Positions 24,358 to 33,890 of a stretch of DNA of 57,707 bases are shown one piece after another. Source of the stretch: an uncultured Actinomycetes bacterium (lineage in GTDB: Bacteria; Actinomycetota; Actinomycetes; S36-B12; CAIYMF01). Numbering within the stretch: the first letter of the stretch is position 1; each line of letters starts with the position of its first letter. Position numbers and translations under genes: made by a program. The DNA lies in NCBI GenBank assembly GCA_903918645.1, contig CAIXFH010000023.1:1-57707 (forward strand), in the 5' to 3' direction. The notes below the pieces were generated by a model. The model was given only the letters and a program-made list of their open reading frames with translations. It was not told the DNA's origin and made no database searches.

Positions 24358-25134
24358 TTAGCGGCTTGGCTCGACCCGCGCTGCGGCTAACAACCATTGC
24401 GCATGAGTTCGGTACGCCTCGACTCCACGAATTCCCGGAGACGTCGATAGCACCGACCGACCAAGAGCAGGCGCCTCGGCAAAGCGCACCGATCTGGGGA
24501 TCGGCGGATCGAGAACGGGCATGTCGTAACGACCGGCAATGTCGGCGAGTACGGCTCGGGCGTGCGCGGTCCGCGAGTCGTACATCGTGGGCAGCACACC
24601 CAAGATGCGCAGACGAGGGTTTGAAACCTGCGTCACTGCCAAAACCGTCTCGACCACTTGCCCGACACCGCGATGGGCGAGGGTCTCACATTGCAGTGGT
24701 ACCAATACTTCATCGGCGGCAGTGAGCGCATTGACCGTGAGCACGCCAAGAGTGGGCGGACAATCGAGCAGGATCCAGTCATAGTGATCGAGCACTGATA
24801 CCAACGCGCGTTTCAACACATATTCCGAGGCGTCGCCTGTGAGCATCGCCGCTTCAGACTGCGCGAGCGCGATGGTGCTCGGCACGAGGTCGACGCCCTC
24901 CTCCGTGGCAGTGATCACATCACGCAGCCCGACTCGGCCAGCAAGAACGTCAGGCAACGCCAACTGAAGTAACTCGGGGTCTAGACCCAGGGAGAAGGTG
25001 AGGCAGGCCTGCGGATCAAGATCAACGAGTAGGACTTCCTCCCCCAACTCGGCAAGCGCGACACCCAGCGAGGCAACGGTGGTGGTCTTCCCGACTCCAC
25101 CCTTTTGACTGGCCACGGCAATGGTGCGAGCCAC
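24358..25134 (-). CDS. ParA/Soj-family ATPase
   Basis: About 258 residues from GTG 25134, with GTG 25140 equally possible; AAAGG precedes both. The deviant Walker A is SQKGGVGKTTT near the N-terminus, then LVDLDPQACLTFSLG (switch) and ILLDCPPTLGVLTVNAL. The MYDSRTAHARAVLADI and PPIPRSVRFAEAPALGRSV segments match Rv3213c-type proteins. These are chromosomal ParA relatives without a ParB partner next to them; a positioning role is likely but not shown. Convergent with rhlE. Confidence 0.9.
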   Translation of the reverse strand: MARTIAVASQKGGVGKTTTVASLGVALAELGEEVLLVDLDPQACLTFSLGLDPELLQLALPDVLAGRVGLRDVITATEEGVDLVPSTIALAQSEAAMLTGDASEYVLKRALVSVLDHYDWILLDCPPTLGVLTVNALTAADEVLVPLQCETLAHRGVGQVVETVLAVTQVSNPRLRILGVLPTMYDSRTAHARAVLADIAGRYDMPVLDPPIPRSVRFAEAPALGRSVLSTSPGIRGVEAYRTHAQWLLAAARVEPSR

Positions 25135-25255
25135 GATCACGCGCCTTTCGTCCGTTGTCGTTGGTCTGGGCCTTACGAGTAACCCTAGGACCCAACACTG
25201 TCGCGGCTGACACACCTCCACCCGCTGGGGCCATGCCAGCCCGTAGTGTGAGGAC

Positions 25256-26137
25256 GTGAGCACACCACCATCACTAGCCTTGCCCGCGCATGCCCGTGCC
25301 CTAAGCATCTCGACAAGACGCGGTGACCTCGCTGCCATCCGTATCGACCCCGTTGCCGAGCCTCGCGGAGTCATCGTGTTGATCCCCGGCTTCACCGGAT
25401 CCAAAGAGGACTTCCTTCCCATTCTCGAACCGCTAGCTCAGTTCGGCTGGTCGGTCGTGTCGTACGACCAGCGTGGTCAGTTCGAATCACGTGGGCCTGA
25501 AGACGAATCCGCCTACACCCTGGCTGCGCTCGCAGCCGAACTCCATGAGGTCATCGCCGCAATCAGCACCGAGCCAGTGCATGTGATCGGTCACTCGTTC
25601 GGCGGTCTCGTAGCACGCGAAGCAGCCCTCAACGATGGCCCCGAAGACTTTGCCTCACTGATCCTGCTGTGTTCTGGCGCCGGCCCTCTGCCCCCGAGTC
25701 ATCACGATTCGCTCGGTGCCTTGCGTGCCGCACTGCCACAGGTGCCTCTTGAAATGGTCTGGGAAGTAAAGGATGCAGCAGATCGCGAGGGGGGCTGGGT
25801 ACCTCCTAACGATGAGATCGCTGAGTTCATGCGGCGACGATTCATCGCTAACAACGCCTACGCACTGCGCGCCAAAGCCACGACTTTGATGGAGACCCCA
25901 GATCGCACATCTGAACTTGCTTCACTTGCTCGAGCGGGCTTGAGCGTCGCGGTCATGCATGGTGCCGACGATGATGCCTGGCCATTGGCCGAGCAAGACC
26001 TCATGGCCAAGGAACTAGGCACAAACGTTGTGGTGATCCCGAATACGGCTCATTCGCCCGCGGTTGAGGCGCCCGCCTCCACAGCCGAGGCCATAAATCT
26101 GCTGTTATCAGGTGTGAAATCGGCACATAGGGGGTAG
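25256..26137 (+). CDS. Alpha/beta hydrolase
   Basis: 293 residues, GTG start. LIPGFTGSKEDF loop, VIGHSFGGLVARE nucleophile elbow, HGADDDAWPL acid region and NTAHSPAVEAP histidine give the complete triad. Substrate unknown. The following gene starts 10 bases after its stop, so the two are likely cotranscribed. Divergent from parA. Confidence 0.88.
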   Translation: MSTPPSLALPAHARALSISTRRGDLAAIRIDPVAEPRGVIVLIPGFTGSKEDFLPILEPLAQFGWSVVSYDQRGQFESRGPEDESAYTLAALAAELHEVIAAISTEPVHVIGHSFGGLVAREAALNDGPEDFASLILLCSGAGPLPPSHHDSLGALRAALPQVPLEMVWEVKDAADREGGWVPPNDEIAEFMRRRFIANNAYALRAKATTLMETPDRTSELASLARAGLSVAVMHGADDDAWPLAEQDLMAKELGTNVVVIPNTAHSPAVEAPASTAEAINLLLSGVKSAHRG

Positions 26138-26146
26138 GAAGAGGCA

Positions 26147-26584
26147 GTGACTTCGCTGGTGCTCGACCTCGCCCCCGAACCAGCCTCGGCGCCGACCGCT
26201 CGAGCCGCAGTACGCGACCTCCTCGCGATTGCCTGGGCAGGTGCCGATGTCAAAGATCTTTCCCGTCGTATCGACGACGCAGTGCTGGTCACCTCCGAAC
26301 TCGTCAGTAACGCGATCAGGCACGGCTCTGGCAGGGTCGCGCTCACAGCCGTCGCACGCATTGAGGCGCTCGGCCCCGTTCTGACGCTGGAGTGCAGTGA
26401 CGACGGGGAATGGAGTGAGCCGCCAGAATCGTTGCTGTCCAAGCCTTTTGACCCAATTGTCCACACTGAACTAAATGCACTCGATGACGGTGGACGCGGG
26501 CTGCAGATCGTTCGCCGGTTGTGCACCCAACTCACGATCGAACAGAAATTTCCCGGATCGCGAATCAGCGCTCGGCTCGGTTAG
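26147..26584 (+). CDS. Anti-sigma-factor-like ATP-binding protein (HATPase/RsbW type)
   Basis: 145 residues. N box LVTSELVSNAIRHG, G1 DDGEWSEP, and G2 GGRGLQIVRRLC identify a GHKL ATPase of the RsbW/SpoIIAB-like family used as single-domain serine kinases that bind sigma factors or anti-anti-sigma factors. No sigma factor or STAS partner is adjacent. GTG start with GGAAGAGG 4 bases upstream. Confidence 0.88.
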   Translation: MTSLVLDLAPEPASAPTARAAVRDLLAIAWAGADVKDLSRRIDDAVLVTSELVSNAIRHGSGRVALTAVARIEALGPVLTLECSDDGEWSEPPESLLSKPFDPIVHTELNALDDGGRGLQIVRRLCTQLTIEQKFPGSRISARLG

Positions 26585-26678
26585 TCGATCTCACCACATC
26601 GTCGTGTGTCACCAAGTGGTCGTGAATCAACACCTGATCGCGGTTGCCACCCGATCGTGGACTGGCACTGGCTCAACC

Positions 26679-27581
26679 TCAGTCCGTCTCACGTGCGCCA
26701 AGAGCAGTCCATGAGGCGATTTCTTGTGATGCGTCCTGACCTGCGGGACACCACCGCCGATAGTCGCACCACGAACACCCAGTGCTTGGCACTGCGGGGA
26801 ACACAGCATCCACCGCGGCGATCGCTTCCGCGTCACCGTCGGCGACCGATGTAGCGAGCGGTTCGAGATCGGTTCGCCAGCGCTGTTCTGCAGCGGATGC
26901 TTCCTGTGCGATTTGCTCGGCACGGCCCAGATGACGTTCGAGCGATTCTTCGGTGTGCTCGTATGCGGCGACTGTTGCGGACGGCAGGTGGTGCAGTTCG
27001 ACTCGACGAGCTCGCATGCGCAATGTCCGTCGCGCCGACACGACATAGATTGCCAAGGCGAGTGATGATCGAGCATCGTCAGATGTGAGTGGGTGACGTC
27101 CGGTCTTGTAGTCGACGATCACGAGTTCTTCGCCACCATCTGCACTTGCTCGAAGGTCAATGCGATCGACTCGCCCCGACAGCGCCATACCGTGCGTCGC
27201 CGCCGACACTGTGCGCTCGATGCCGACAGGCTCCTCGTCAGCGTCTTGCGTGACCACATAGGAAGCTGCCATCTGTGCCGATCGGCTACGCCACGCCTCG
27301 GACTGTGCGGTATCTCGGAACCCGTCCGAAAGCCATTGACGCTCAACGAGTTCGGTGGCATAGGCCGGTGTACGTTGCGCACTCGGTGCGACGTACCAGT
27401 CGCGCAAGGCGGCATGCACTGCCGAACCCATGGAGTTGTGCGCCCACGGCGCTCCCTTAGATCGATGCTCGAGATAGGTAAAGCGATACCGCCGAGGGCA
27501 AGTGAGCCAGGTGTCCAAACGAGTCGGCGTGCACGACCACAGCCGCTTGGGCATACCGTCGAGAGTGTCGGGTTGCGTCAC
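26679..27581 (-). CDS. RecB-family PD-(D/E)XK nuclease with Fe-S cysteines
   Basis: 300 residues. TPTRLDTWLTCPRRYRFTYL (first cysteine), GSAVHAALRDWY, catalytic EELVIVDYKTG (Asp and Lys of PD-(D/E)XK), and the C-terminal CSWCDYRRWC together with the first Cys form the AddB/Cas4-like four-cysteine iron-sulfur site. Stand-alone members such as Rv2119 are thought to act in DNA repair. It is 36 bases downstream of the FAD/GcvT gene on the same strand, probably by readthrough rather than shared function. GTG start. Confidence 0.9.
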   Translation of the reverse strand: MTQPDTLDGMPKRLWSCTPTRLDTWLTCPRRYRFTYLEHRSKGAPWAHNSMGSAVHAALRDWYVAPSAQRTPAYATELVERQWLSDGFRDTAQSEAWRSRSAQMAASYVVTQDADEEPVGIERTVSAATHGMALSGRVDRIDLRASADGGEELVIVDYKTGRHPLTSDDARSSLALAIYVVSARRTLRMRARRVELHHLPSATVAAYEHTEESLERHLGRAEQIAQEASAAEQRWRTDLEPLATSVADGDAEAIAAVDAVFPAVPSTGCSWCDYRRWCPAGQDASQEIASWTALGARETD

Positions 27582-27617
27582 GAGCCTGATCTTGTCAGTG
27601 CGACAGCCGCGAGTACC

Positions 27618-30065
27618 TCAGCCACGAACTCGGGTTCGATCCGGATCGTAGAAGGGCTTGAGTGACAAGGTCACCGGGAACTTCACGCCCGCCACTACAA
27701 CCTCAAAACCGCCTTCTGCGAGCCATGCGGCACCGACGCCCTGCTCATTGTCGATCAGCGCTAGCCCCACCGAGGCTCCGACCGTATGGCCGAAGGCCCC
27801 CGAGTTCACATAGCCCACCCAGTAACCATCGCGAAGTATCGGTTCGGCACCGTGCAGCATCGGATCTGGCGAATCGACTCGCACACAAACCAATCGGCTA
27901 GTGCGGTCATGTCGAAGAGCCTCCAAAGCGGCCTTACCGCGAAAGACCGTTGGCTTATCCCAGGCCACCGCGAACGAGAGCCCAGCGACCACGGGGGTGT
28001 CTGTGTTGTCGATGTCCAGCGCGAATTCACGGTAGCCCTTCTCCAATCGCAGCCCCTCCATGGCTGCAAGCCCCACCGGTCGAAGCCCGAGATCGGAGCC
28101 TGCTGCCGACAACGTCTCCCACACGCTCATTGCTTGATCAGCGGGGATGTAGAGCTCGAATCCGAGTTCGCCAAGATACGTGACGCGGAATGCCCACAGA
28201 CGTGAGTATCCGACCTCAATCTCCTGCGCGGTGAGATACGGAAATGCCTTCTCCGACAAGTCATTTGGACTTACCCGCGTGAGCAGTTCGCGCGAGTTCG
28301 GACCCTGCACAGTGAGCAACGCATACGCCGCCGTTACATCGACCACTACCGCGAATTCGTCGACACGAACCTCGGCTCGAATCATTCGCTCGACCCGACG
28401 ATGCGAGATCCCAGAGACCACGACCATGAACGTCGCGGTGCCGAGCCTTGTCACAGTGAGATCGGCGTCAATACCTCCCGCGTCATTGAGCCACTGCGTG
28501 TAGACGACACGACCGACTGCCCCGGCGACATCATTGGCACTGAGCCGATCGAGAACCTGAGCCGCATCTCGGCCTTGCACCAAGAACTTCGACATCATGC
28601 TGACGTCACCGACACCGACCTTCTCGCGCACCGCTAGGTGCTCCGCGGCAACCCAGGGGGTCCACTCCCCGCGGCCGAAAGTCCATGGCACCTCTGGCAT
28701 TTCACCGGTCGGCGAGAACCACTCTGGCGCCTCCCAACCATCAGAGCAGGCGAAGTGCCCGCCCAACCGCGCCCATACGTCATGCAGTGGCATCCGCCGA
28801 ACGTTGCGCGCGGTTTGTTGTTGGAAAGTCGGGAACGACGGAGTAACCCATAGGCCCACTTGCTCAACTATTCGCTCACGGCGGAACCGCAACGTATTCT
28901 GGAACGGAAGTGCGCGATCCACCGAGTAGCCGGAGATGTCGACCGGACAAACGCCATCAACGATCCATGACGCCAGCACCGAACCAATTCCGCCCGCTGA
29001 CATGATGCCGACTGAATTCATTCCCGCGGCTACGTACATTCCGTCGAGTTCAGGAACGGGACCCACCATCGGCGCCCCGTCGTGAGTCCAGCTCTCCGGG
29101 CCACAGAAGAAGGTACGGATACCCGCGCCAGCGAGGCTTGGGATCCGGGCCATAGTCGTTTCCAGGTAGGGCATCACCCGCTCATAGTCGGGCGCGATCG
29201 TGCCGTAGGCGAAGTCGCTGGGTGCACCCTCGGGGAACCACGGTCCGCCTTCGGGTTCGAACACCCCAACCAACAGGCCGCCAGCCTCTTCTCGGTAGTA
29301 GCCGTACGAGGTCGGGTCCTCGACGATAGGCAGGTCGCGGTGTACGCCCTCCATCGGTTCGGTAAGCAGGTAGTAGTGCTCCCCAGCTTGAAGTGGCACA
29401 TCGACGTTGATTGCGGCAGCCATCTGACGAGTCCACAGGCCAGCCGCGAGAACCACTGTGTCACAGGCGATTTCACCCTGGTCGGTAACCACCCCGGTCA
29501 CTCGACGACCCTGCTTCACAAAGCCAGTAACTGTGACGCCCTCGACGATCGTTGCGCCACCGCTCTTCGCGCCCTTAGCCAAAGCGGTGGTGACGCCAAC
29601 AGGATCGGCACGACCTTCGTCATGCACGTATGACGCCTCGAGGACGTCACCGATGTTCATAAGGGGGAACAGGTCCTGCGCTTCGCGCGGTGAAATCAGC
29701 ACGTTCGGAACACCAAACCCGACTTGGAAGTCGCGCTCGCGTCGCATGAGTTCGCGGTTGGCGTCAGTGCATGCCACGACGATGTGGCCAACTGGACGAA
29801 ACCCCGTGGAATGGCCGGTCTCGGCCTCGAGCTTGGAATACAGATCGCGCGAATACCGGGCAATCCACAGCGAGGTCTCGGAGTGGTAGGCGGCACTTGT
29901 GATGAGCCCAGCCGCATGCCAGGTGGTACCCGAGGTCAACTCGTGCTTCTCGAGTAGCACAACATCGCTGACCCCAAGCTTGGTGAGGTGGTAGGCGATC
30001 GAACAACCGATTACCCCGCCACCGACAATCACGATCCGGGCTTGCGACGGAAGTGGCTCAGCCAC
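27618..30065 (-). CDS. FAD oxidoreductase-GcvT fusion, dimethylglycine/sarcosine dehydrogenase type (paralogue 2)
   Basis: 815 residues. IVIVGGGVIGCSIAYHL (FAD), TSGTTWHAAGL with His50 for covalent FAD, DAO to about 380, FAO-middle, then GcvT (about 430-700, ELGFELYIPADQAMSVWETL) and its C-barrel, ending FYDPDRTRVRG. Excellent GAGGAGG ribosome-binding site before the GTG. It is closely similar throughout to the next gene upstream; the two look like a tandem duplication. Likely reaction: oxidative N-demethylation of a methylated glycine with formation of methylene-THF. Confidence 0.9.
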   Translation of the reverse strand: MAEPLPSQARIVIVGGGVIGCSIAYHLTKLGVSDVVLLEKHELTSGTTWHAAGLITSAAYHSETSLWIARYSRDLYSKLEAETGHSTGFRPVGHIVVACTDANRELMRRERDFQVGFGVPNVLISPREAQDLFPLMNIGDVLEASYVHDEGRADPVGVTTALAKGAKSGGATIVEGVTVTGFVKQGRRVTGVVTDQGEIACDTVVLAAGLWTRQMAAAINVDVPLQAGEHYYLLTEPMEGVHRDLPIVEDPTSYGYYREEAGGLLVGVFEPEGGPWFPEGAPSDFAYGTIAPDYERVMPYLETTMARIPSLAGAGIRTFFCGPESWTHDGAPMVGPVPELDGMYVAAGMNSVGIMSAGGIGSVLASWIVDGVCPVDISGYSVDRALPFQNTLRFRRERIVEQVGLWVTPSFPTFQQQTARNVRRMPLHDVWARLGGHFACSDGWEAPEWFSPTGEMPEVPWTFGRGEWTPWVAAEHLAVREKVGVGDVSMMSKFLVQGRDAAQVLDRLSANDVAGAVGRVVYTQWLNDAGGIDADLTVTRLGTATFMVVVSGISHRRVERMIRAEVRVDEFAVVVDVTAAYALLTVQGPNSRELLTRVSPNDLSEKAFPYLTAQEIEVGYSRLWAFRVTYLGELGFELYIPADQAMSVWETLSAAGSDLGLRPVGLAAMEGLRLEKGYREFALDIDNTDTPVVAGLSFAVAWDKPTVFRGKAALEALRHDRTSRLVCVRVDSPDPMLHGAEPILRDGYWVGYVNSGAFGHTVGASVGLALIDNEQGVGAAWLAEGGFEVVVAGVKFPVTLSLKPFYDPDRTRVRG

Positions 30066-30121
30066 AACTACGCCTCCTCTGCTGACTCATGTATCGCCAT
30101 TGCCCACTTGCAGAACGGTTC

Positions 30122-32581
30122 TCAGCCGGTGACACGAGTACGGTCCGGGTCGTAGAACGGCCGCAACGAGAGCGACGCGGGATAGCTGACGCCTGCCACC
30201 ACTACCTCGAAGCCCCCTTCGGCCAGCCACGCGGCAGTAACACCAGCCTCGTTGTCGATGGAGGCAAGCCCAACCGATGCACCAAGCGTGTGGCCAAATC
30301 CACCGGCCAAGATATAGCCCACCCACTCGCCGTTGCGTCGCACTGGCTCAGCCCCATAGAGCAAAGGCTCCGGGGAATCCACCAGGATCGAGGTGATCCT
30401 GTTCGACTTATCGGATCGCACCGCCTCTAGTGCCGCCTTCCCTCGGAATGCAGTTGGCTTGTCCCAAGCGACAGCGAAGGCGAGCCCCGCAGACACGGGA
30501 GTGTCAGTGTTCTCAATGTCGACCGCGTAGTCGCGATAGCCCTTCTCGAGTCGAAGGCTGTTCATCGCAGAAAGCCCGACAGGGCGCAGTCCAAGGTCGC
30601 TGCCCACCGCTTCAAGCGTCTCCCAGACCGAGACCGCTTGGTCTGCCGGCACGTAGAGCTCAAAGCCAAGCTCGCCTACATAGGTGACGCGAAGGGCCCA
30701 CATCCGCGAGTAGCCAATCTCGACCTCCTGCGCGGTCAGATACGGAAATGCCTTCTCTGAGAGATCATTTGGGCTGACACGCGACAAGAGCTCGCGCGAC
30801 TTGGGTCCTTGAACCGTGAGGAGCGTGTAGCCGGATGTGACGTCGGTGATCACCGCAAACTCATCGGCTCGTACCTCATCGCGCACCATCTTCTCGACCC
30901 GACGATGCGTGATGTCGGAGACAACGACGAGAAATGCATCGGTCTCGAGACGAGTCACCGTGAGGTCAGCTTCGATACCGCCTGCAACGTTCAGCCATTG
31001 CGTATAGACCACGCGCCCGACCGCGCCAACGACGTCGTTTGCACTGAGCCGGTCCAGCACATCGGCAGCATGCGGGCCTTGGACGAGGAACTTCGACATC
31101 AACGTCATGTCGATCACCCCAACGTTCTCGCGAATCGTCCGGTGCTCCTCAGCCACCCACGGTGTCCACTCGCCCCGGCCCCAACCCGGCTCGATCTCTG
31201 GCACAACGCCCGACGGTGAGAACCATTCGGGGTATTCCCAGCCGTGCGAGCACGCGAAGTGCGCGCCCTTCGCAGCCCAAACCTCATGCAGCGGAGTGCG
31301 ACGGATATTTCGCGCGGTCTTTTGCTGGAACGTCGGGAAGCCACCATCACCGAAGAGGACACCGAGTTGCTCTACGATCCGTTCGCTGCGGAACTTCAGG
31401 GAGTTCTCAAACGGAAGTGCTCGCTCCACCGTGTAACCAGCCATGTCGACGGGGGCCACGCCGTCGACGATCCAGGATGCGAGTGCGCTACCGATGCCGC
31501 CGCCCGACAAGATGCCTACGGAGTTGAGGCCAGCGGCGGCGAACATGCCGTCCAACTCGGGCACAGGCCCGACCATGGGCATGACGTCATGCGTGAAACT
31601 CTCAGGGCCGCAGAAGAATGTGCGGATTCCGGCCGTCGCCAAACTCGGTATACGTTCCATCGCGTTGTCCAGGTAAGGCGTCACTCGGTCGTAATCCGGA
31701 GCGATAGTGCCGAACGCGAAATCGTTAGGCGCACCCTCGGGATACCAAGCGCCACCAACTGGCTCGAAGAGCCCCACCAATAGGCCACCGCCCTCCTCAC
31801 GGAAGTAACTGTATGAGCCGGGATCCTCAACGATCGGGAGATCTCGATGCACGCCTTGCATCGGCTCGGTGAGCAAGTAGTAGTGCTCCGCTGCTTGCAG
31901 CGGGATGTCGACTCCAATCGTGCGTGCGAGTTGGCGACTCCAGAGCCCGCTCGAGATCACGACGGTCTCGCACTCGATCTCACCCTGTTCGGTGAGGACG
32001 CTACTGATGCGTCCATCCTTCTTGGTGAAGCCGGTAACCGTAACGCCCTCATGGATTTTGGCGCCACCCATCTTCGCGCCCTTAGCCAACGCAGTGGCGA
32101 CACCGACCGGATCAGCACGGCCTTCATCCACCACGTACGAGGCCTCCAAGATGTCGTCGGTCTTGAGCAACGGGAAGAGTTCACCAACCTCCTTAGCGGA
32201 GATGAGTTCGTTAGGAACTCCGTATCCGACTTGAAAGTCACGTTCGCGTCGGATGGTTTCCTGGTGGGCGAGATCGCACGCGATGTGCAGGTGGCCTACC
32301 TGGCGAAATCCAGTGGAGTGTCCTGTCTCGGCTTCGAGCTTCGAGTAGAGCTCACGCGAATACCGCGACATCCACAGTGAGGTCTCGGTGTGATAGCCGG
32401 CGCTCGTGATCAAGCCAGCTGCATGCCAGGTAGTACCCGCGGTGAGTTCGTGCTTCTCAAGAAGGACAACGTCGGTGACACCGAGTTTGGTGAGGTGATA
32501 GGCGATCGAGCAGCCGATCACACCACCGCCGACGATGACGACGCGTGCGCGGGCGGGCAGGACCTCAGGTAGCGGGGTCAC
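30122..32581 (-). CDS. FAD oxidoreductase-GcvT fusion, dimethylglycine/sarcosine dehydrogenase type (paralogue 3)
   Basis: 819 residues, same architecture as the gene downstream: VVIVGGGVIGCSIAYHL, TAGTTWHAAGL with His53, HAADVLDRLSANDVVGAVGRVVYTQ in the GcvT start, ending FYDPDRTRVTG. GAGAGG lies 8 bases before the GTG. 56 bases separate it from paralogue 2, so both are likely on one transcript. Two near-identical enzymes in tandem may act on successive substrates (dimethylglycine then sarcosine) or reflect dosage; the sequence alone cannot tell. Confidence 0.9.
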   Translation of the reverse strand: MTPLPEVLPARARVVIVGGGVIGCSIAYHLTKLGVTDVVLLEKHELTAGTTWHAAGLITSAGYHTETSLWMSRYSRELYSKLEAETGHSTGFRQVGHLHIACDLAHQETIRRERDFQVGYGVPNELISAKEVGELFPLLKTDDILEASYVVDEGRADPVGVATALAKGAKMGGAKIHEGVTVTGFTKKDGRISSVLTEQGEIECETVVISSGLWSRQLARTIGVDIPLQAAEHYYLLTEPMQGVHRDLPIVEDPGSYSYFREEGGGLLVGLFEPVGGAWYPEGAPNDFAFGTIAPDYDRVTPYLDNAMERIPSLATAGIRTFFCGPESFTHDVMPMVGPVPELDGMFAAAGLNSVGILSGGGIGSALASWIVDGVAPVDMAGYTVERALPFENSLKFRSERIVEQLGVLFGDGGFPTFQQKTARNIRRTPLHEVWAAKGAHFACSHGWEYPEWFSPSGVVPEIEPGWGRGEWTPWVAEEHRTIRENVGVIDMTLMSKFLVQGPHAADVLDRLSANDVVGAVGRVVYTQWLNVAGGIEADLTVTRLETDAFLVVVSDITHRRVEKMVRDEVRADEFAVITDVTSGYTLLTVQGPKSRELLSRVSPNDLSEKAFPYLTAQEVEIGYSRMWALRVTYVGELGFELYVPADQAVSVWETLEAVGSDLGLRPVGLSAMNSLRLEKGYRDYAVDIENTDTPVSAGLAFAVAWDKPTAFRGKAALEAVRSDKSNRITSILVDSPEPLLYGAEPVRRNGEWVGYILAGGFGHTLGASVGLASIDNEAGVTAAWLAEGGFEVVVAGVSYPASLSLRPFYDPDRTRVTG

Positions 32582-32732
32582 GTTCGGTCCTCTCGACGGC
32601 GTGGGTCAGCCGTCTGGCAGGTCGCCTATCGACTGATCGCCACACTGTAGCAATGGGGCGCCAGGTCGACATCGGTTCGGCGACACTAGATCAGGCCGGA
32701 CCGGTCACGGCTAGGTGCCGTCCAGCGCTGCC

Positions 32733-33860
32733 CTATACCGACGGTGCAACCACCGTTGGAACCTGCCACGTGATCGGCAGCCCGTGGGCAGGTGAATCGG
32801 CGTACTGGAGTGCGGTGCCCGCAGCGACCTGGTGACTCAGCGGCGCGGGCCACCAGGTGGCACGCACCGGGAAGGATGCACCCACCTGGTACTCGTGGTA
32901 CTCGCGCTCGATCCGAACTAGTGGCGAGCGAGGTGTCGCCTCTGCTCCCAGCCGTGCGATCGCCTCGTCCACGGCCGCGCGGTCGGCATCGCTCAAGTAC
33001 ATCCACGTCGCCGAGTGCCAGATCACCAGCGCTGTCCCGTCATGCAGCTCTAGGCCGCGAACATAATCCACCAGATCGCCGGTCACCGTCACGACCGGAA
33101 CACGTTCTGCCAGCAACAACGCGTCGCGAAGTCGTTCGAATCGGGCCACCTGATCCGCCCAGACAAACGAGGTCAGGTGCAGACGTCCCTCGACCGAGCC
33201 TAAGTCGACGGGGTAAAGATCCACACCTACCCGCTCGACCACATTGAGCCGTTCGCTCGGCGCCGGGATCGACGCGCCTTGCCAGGCATCGGTCAACTGC
33301 ACTGGTGAATTAACAGGGCCCACAGCGCCGTCGTGCCAGGTGATCCGAATGTGATCAGCTCGCAGATGCAGCCCGGCGCTCGTGCCCAACTCATGCAGCC
33401 GGATCGGGAGATCCCAGGCCTCCGCGATGACATGCAACATGCCGGCCAGCGCCGCGGCGCGACCAATCTCATTGGTCTGCGGCGGCTGGGCGAGCAACTC
33501 TGGAAGTCGATCAGCATGCCGAACTAAGGTGTCGACCCAGGCTTGGTAGCAAGCAGTCCGTGATGCGCCATCTACTGGCGCGGCGCCTCCCACTGAGGGG
33601 TAGTAGAGCGCGAGTGCCGGTGCCTGACGTTCGAGCACCAGACGATGAGTGGCACCCATGATGCGCAGCGGCATCATGTCGCCGACGCGCCCCGAATCCC
33701 AAGGCGCCAGCACGTCCGTGAGCAGACTTGGCCCGGCAAGGTCGAGCGCTGCGGCCGAACAGATGTCGGCGTACAGCCCAGACCCGTTCTCTACCAATGC
33801 ATGCGCTTGATTCACAAACTGAGCAGCGAGCCCAGTTCGACGTTCGAAGTATTCAGGCAT
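32733..33860 (-). CDS. DUF2332 family protein
   Basis: About 375 residues from ATG 33860 (TTG 33869 is an alternative). The LHELGTSAGLHLRADHIRI segment near 165-185 and ALVIWHSATWMYLSDADR near the C-terminus are the hallmarks of DUF2332; the ELGxSAGL loop looks like a nucleotide/SAM-binding turn. Function unknown in the family. It lies between an acyl-CoA dehydrogenase and a FAD/GcvT gene on the minus strand. Confidence 0.85.
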   Translation of the reverse strand: MPEYFERRTGLAAQFVNQAHALVENGSGLYADICSAAALDLAGPSLLTDVLAPWDSGRVGDMMPLRIMGATHRLVLERQAPALALYYPSVGGAAPVDGASRTACYQAWVDTLVRHADRLPELLAQPPQTNEIGRAAALAGMLHVIAEAWDLPIRLHELGTSAGLHLRADHIRITWHDGAVGPVNSPVQLTDAWQGASIPAPSERLNVVERVGVDLYPVDLGSVEGRLHLTSFVWADQVARFERLRDALLLAERVPVVTVTGDLVDYVRGLELHDGTALVIWHSATWMYLSDADRAAVDEAIARLGAEATPRSPLVRIEREYHEYQVGASFPVRATWWPAPLSHQVAAGTALQYADSPAHGLPITWQVPTVVAPSV

Positions 33861-33890
33861 GAGTGACAACCTGGCCAGCGCGAATGCGCA

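Noticed and set aside
31244-31783. Long plus-strand frames opposite the FAD/GcvT genes
   Set aside because: Antisense shadows of conserved coding sequence, with no ribosome-binding site or family motif.
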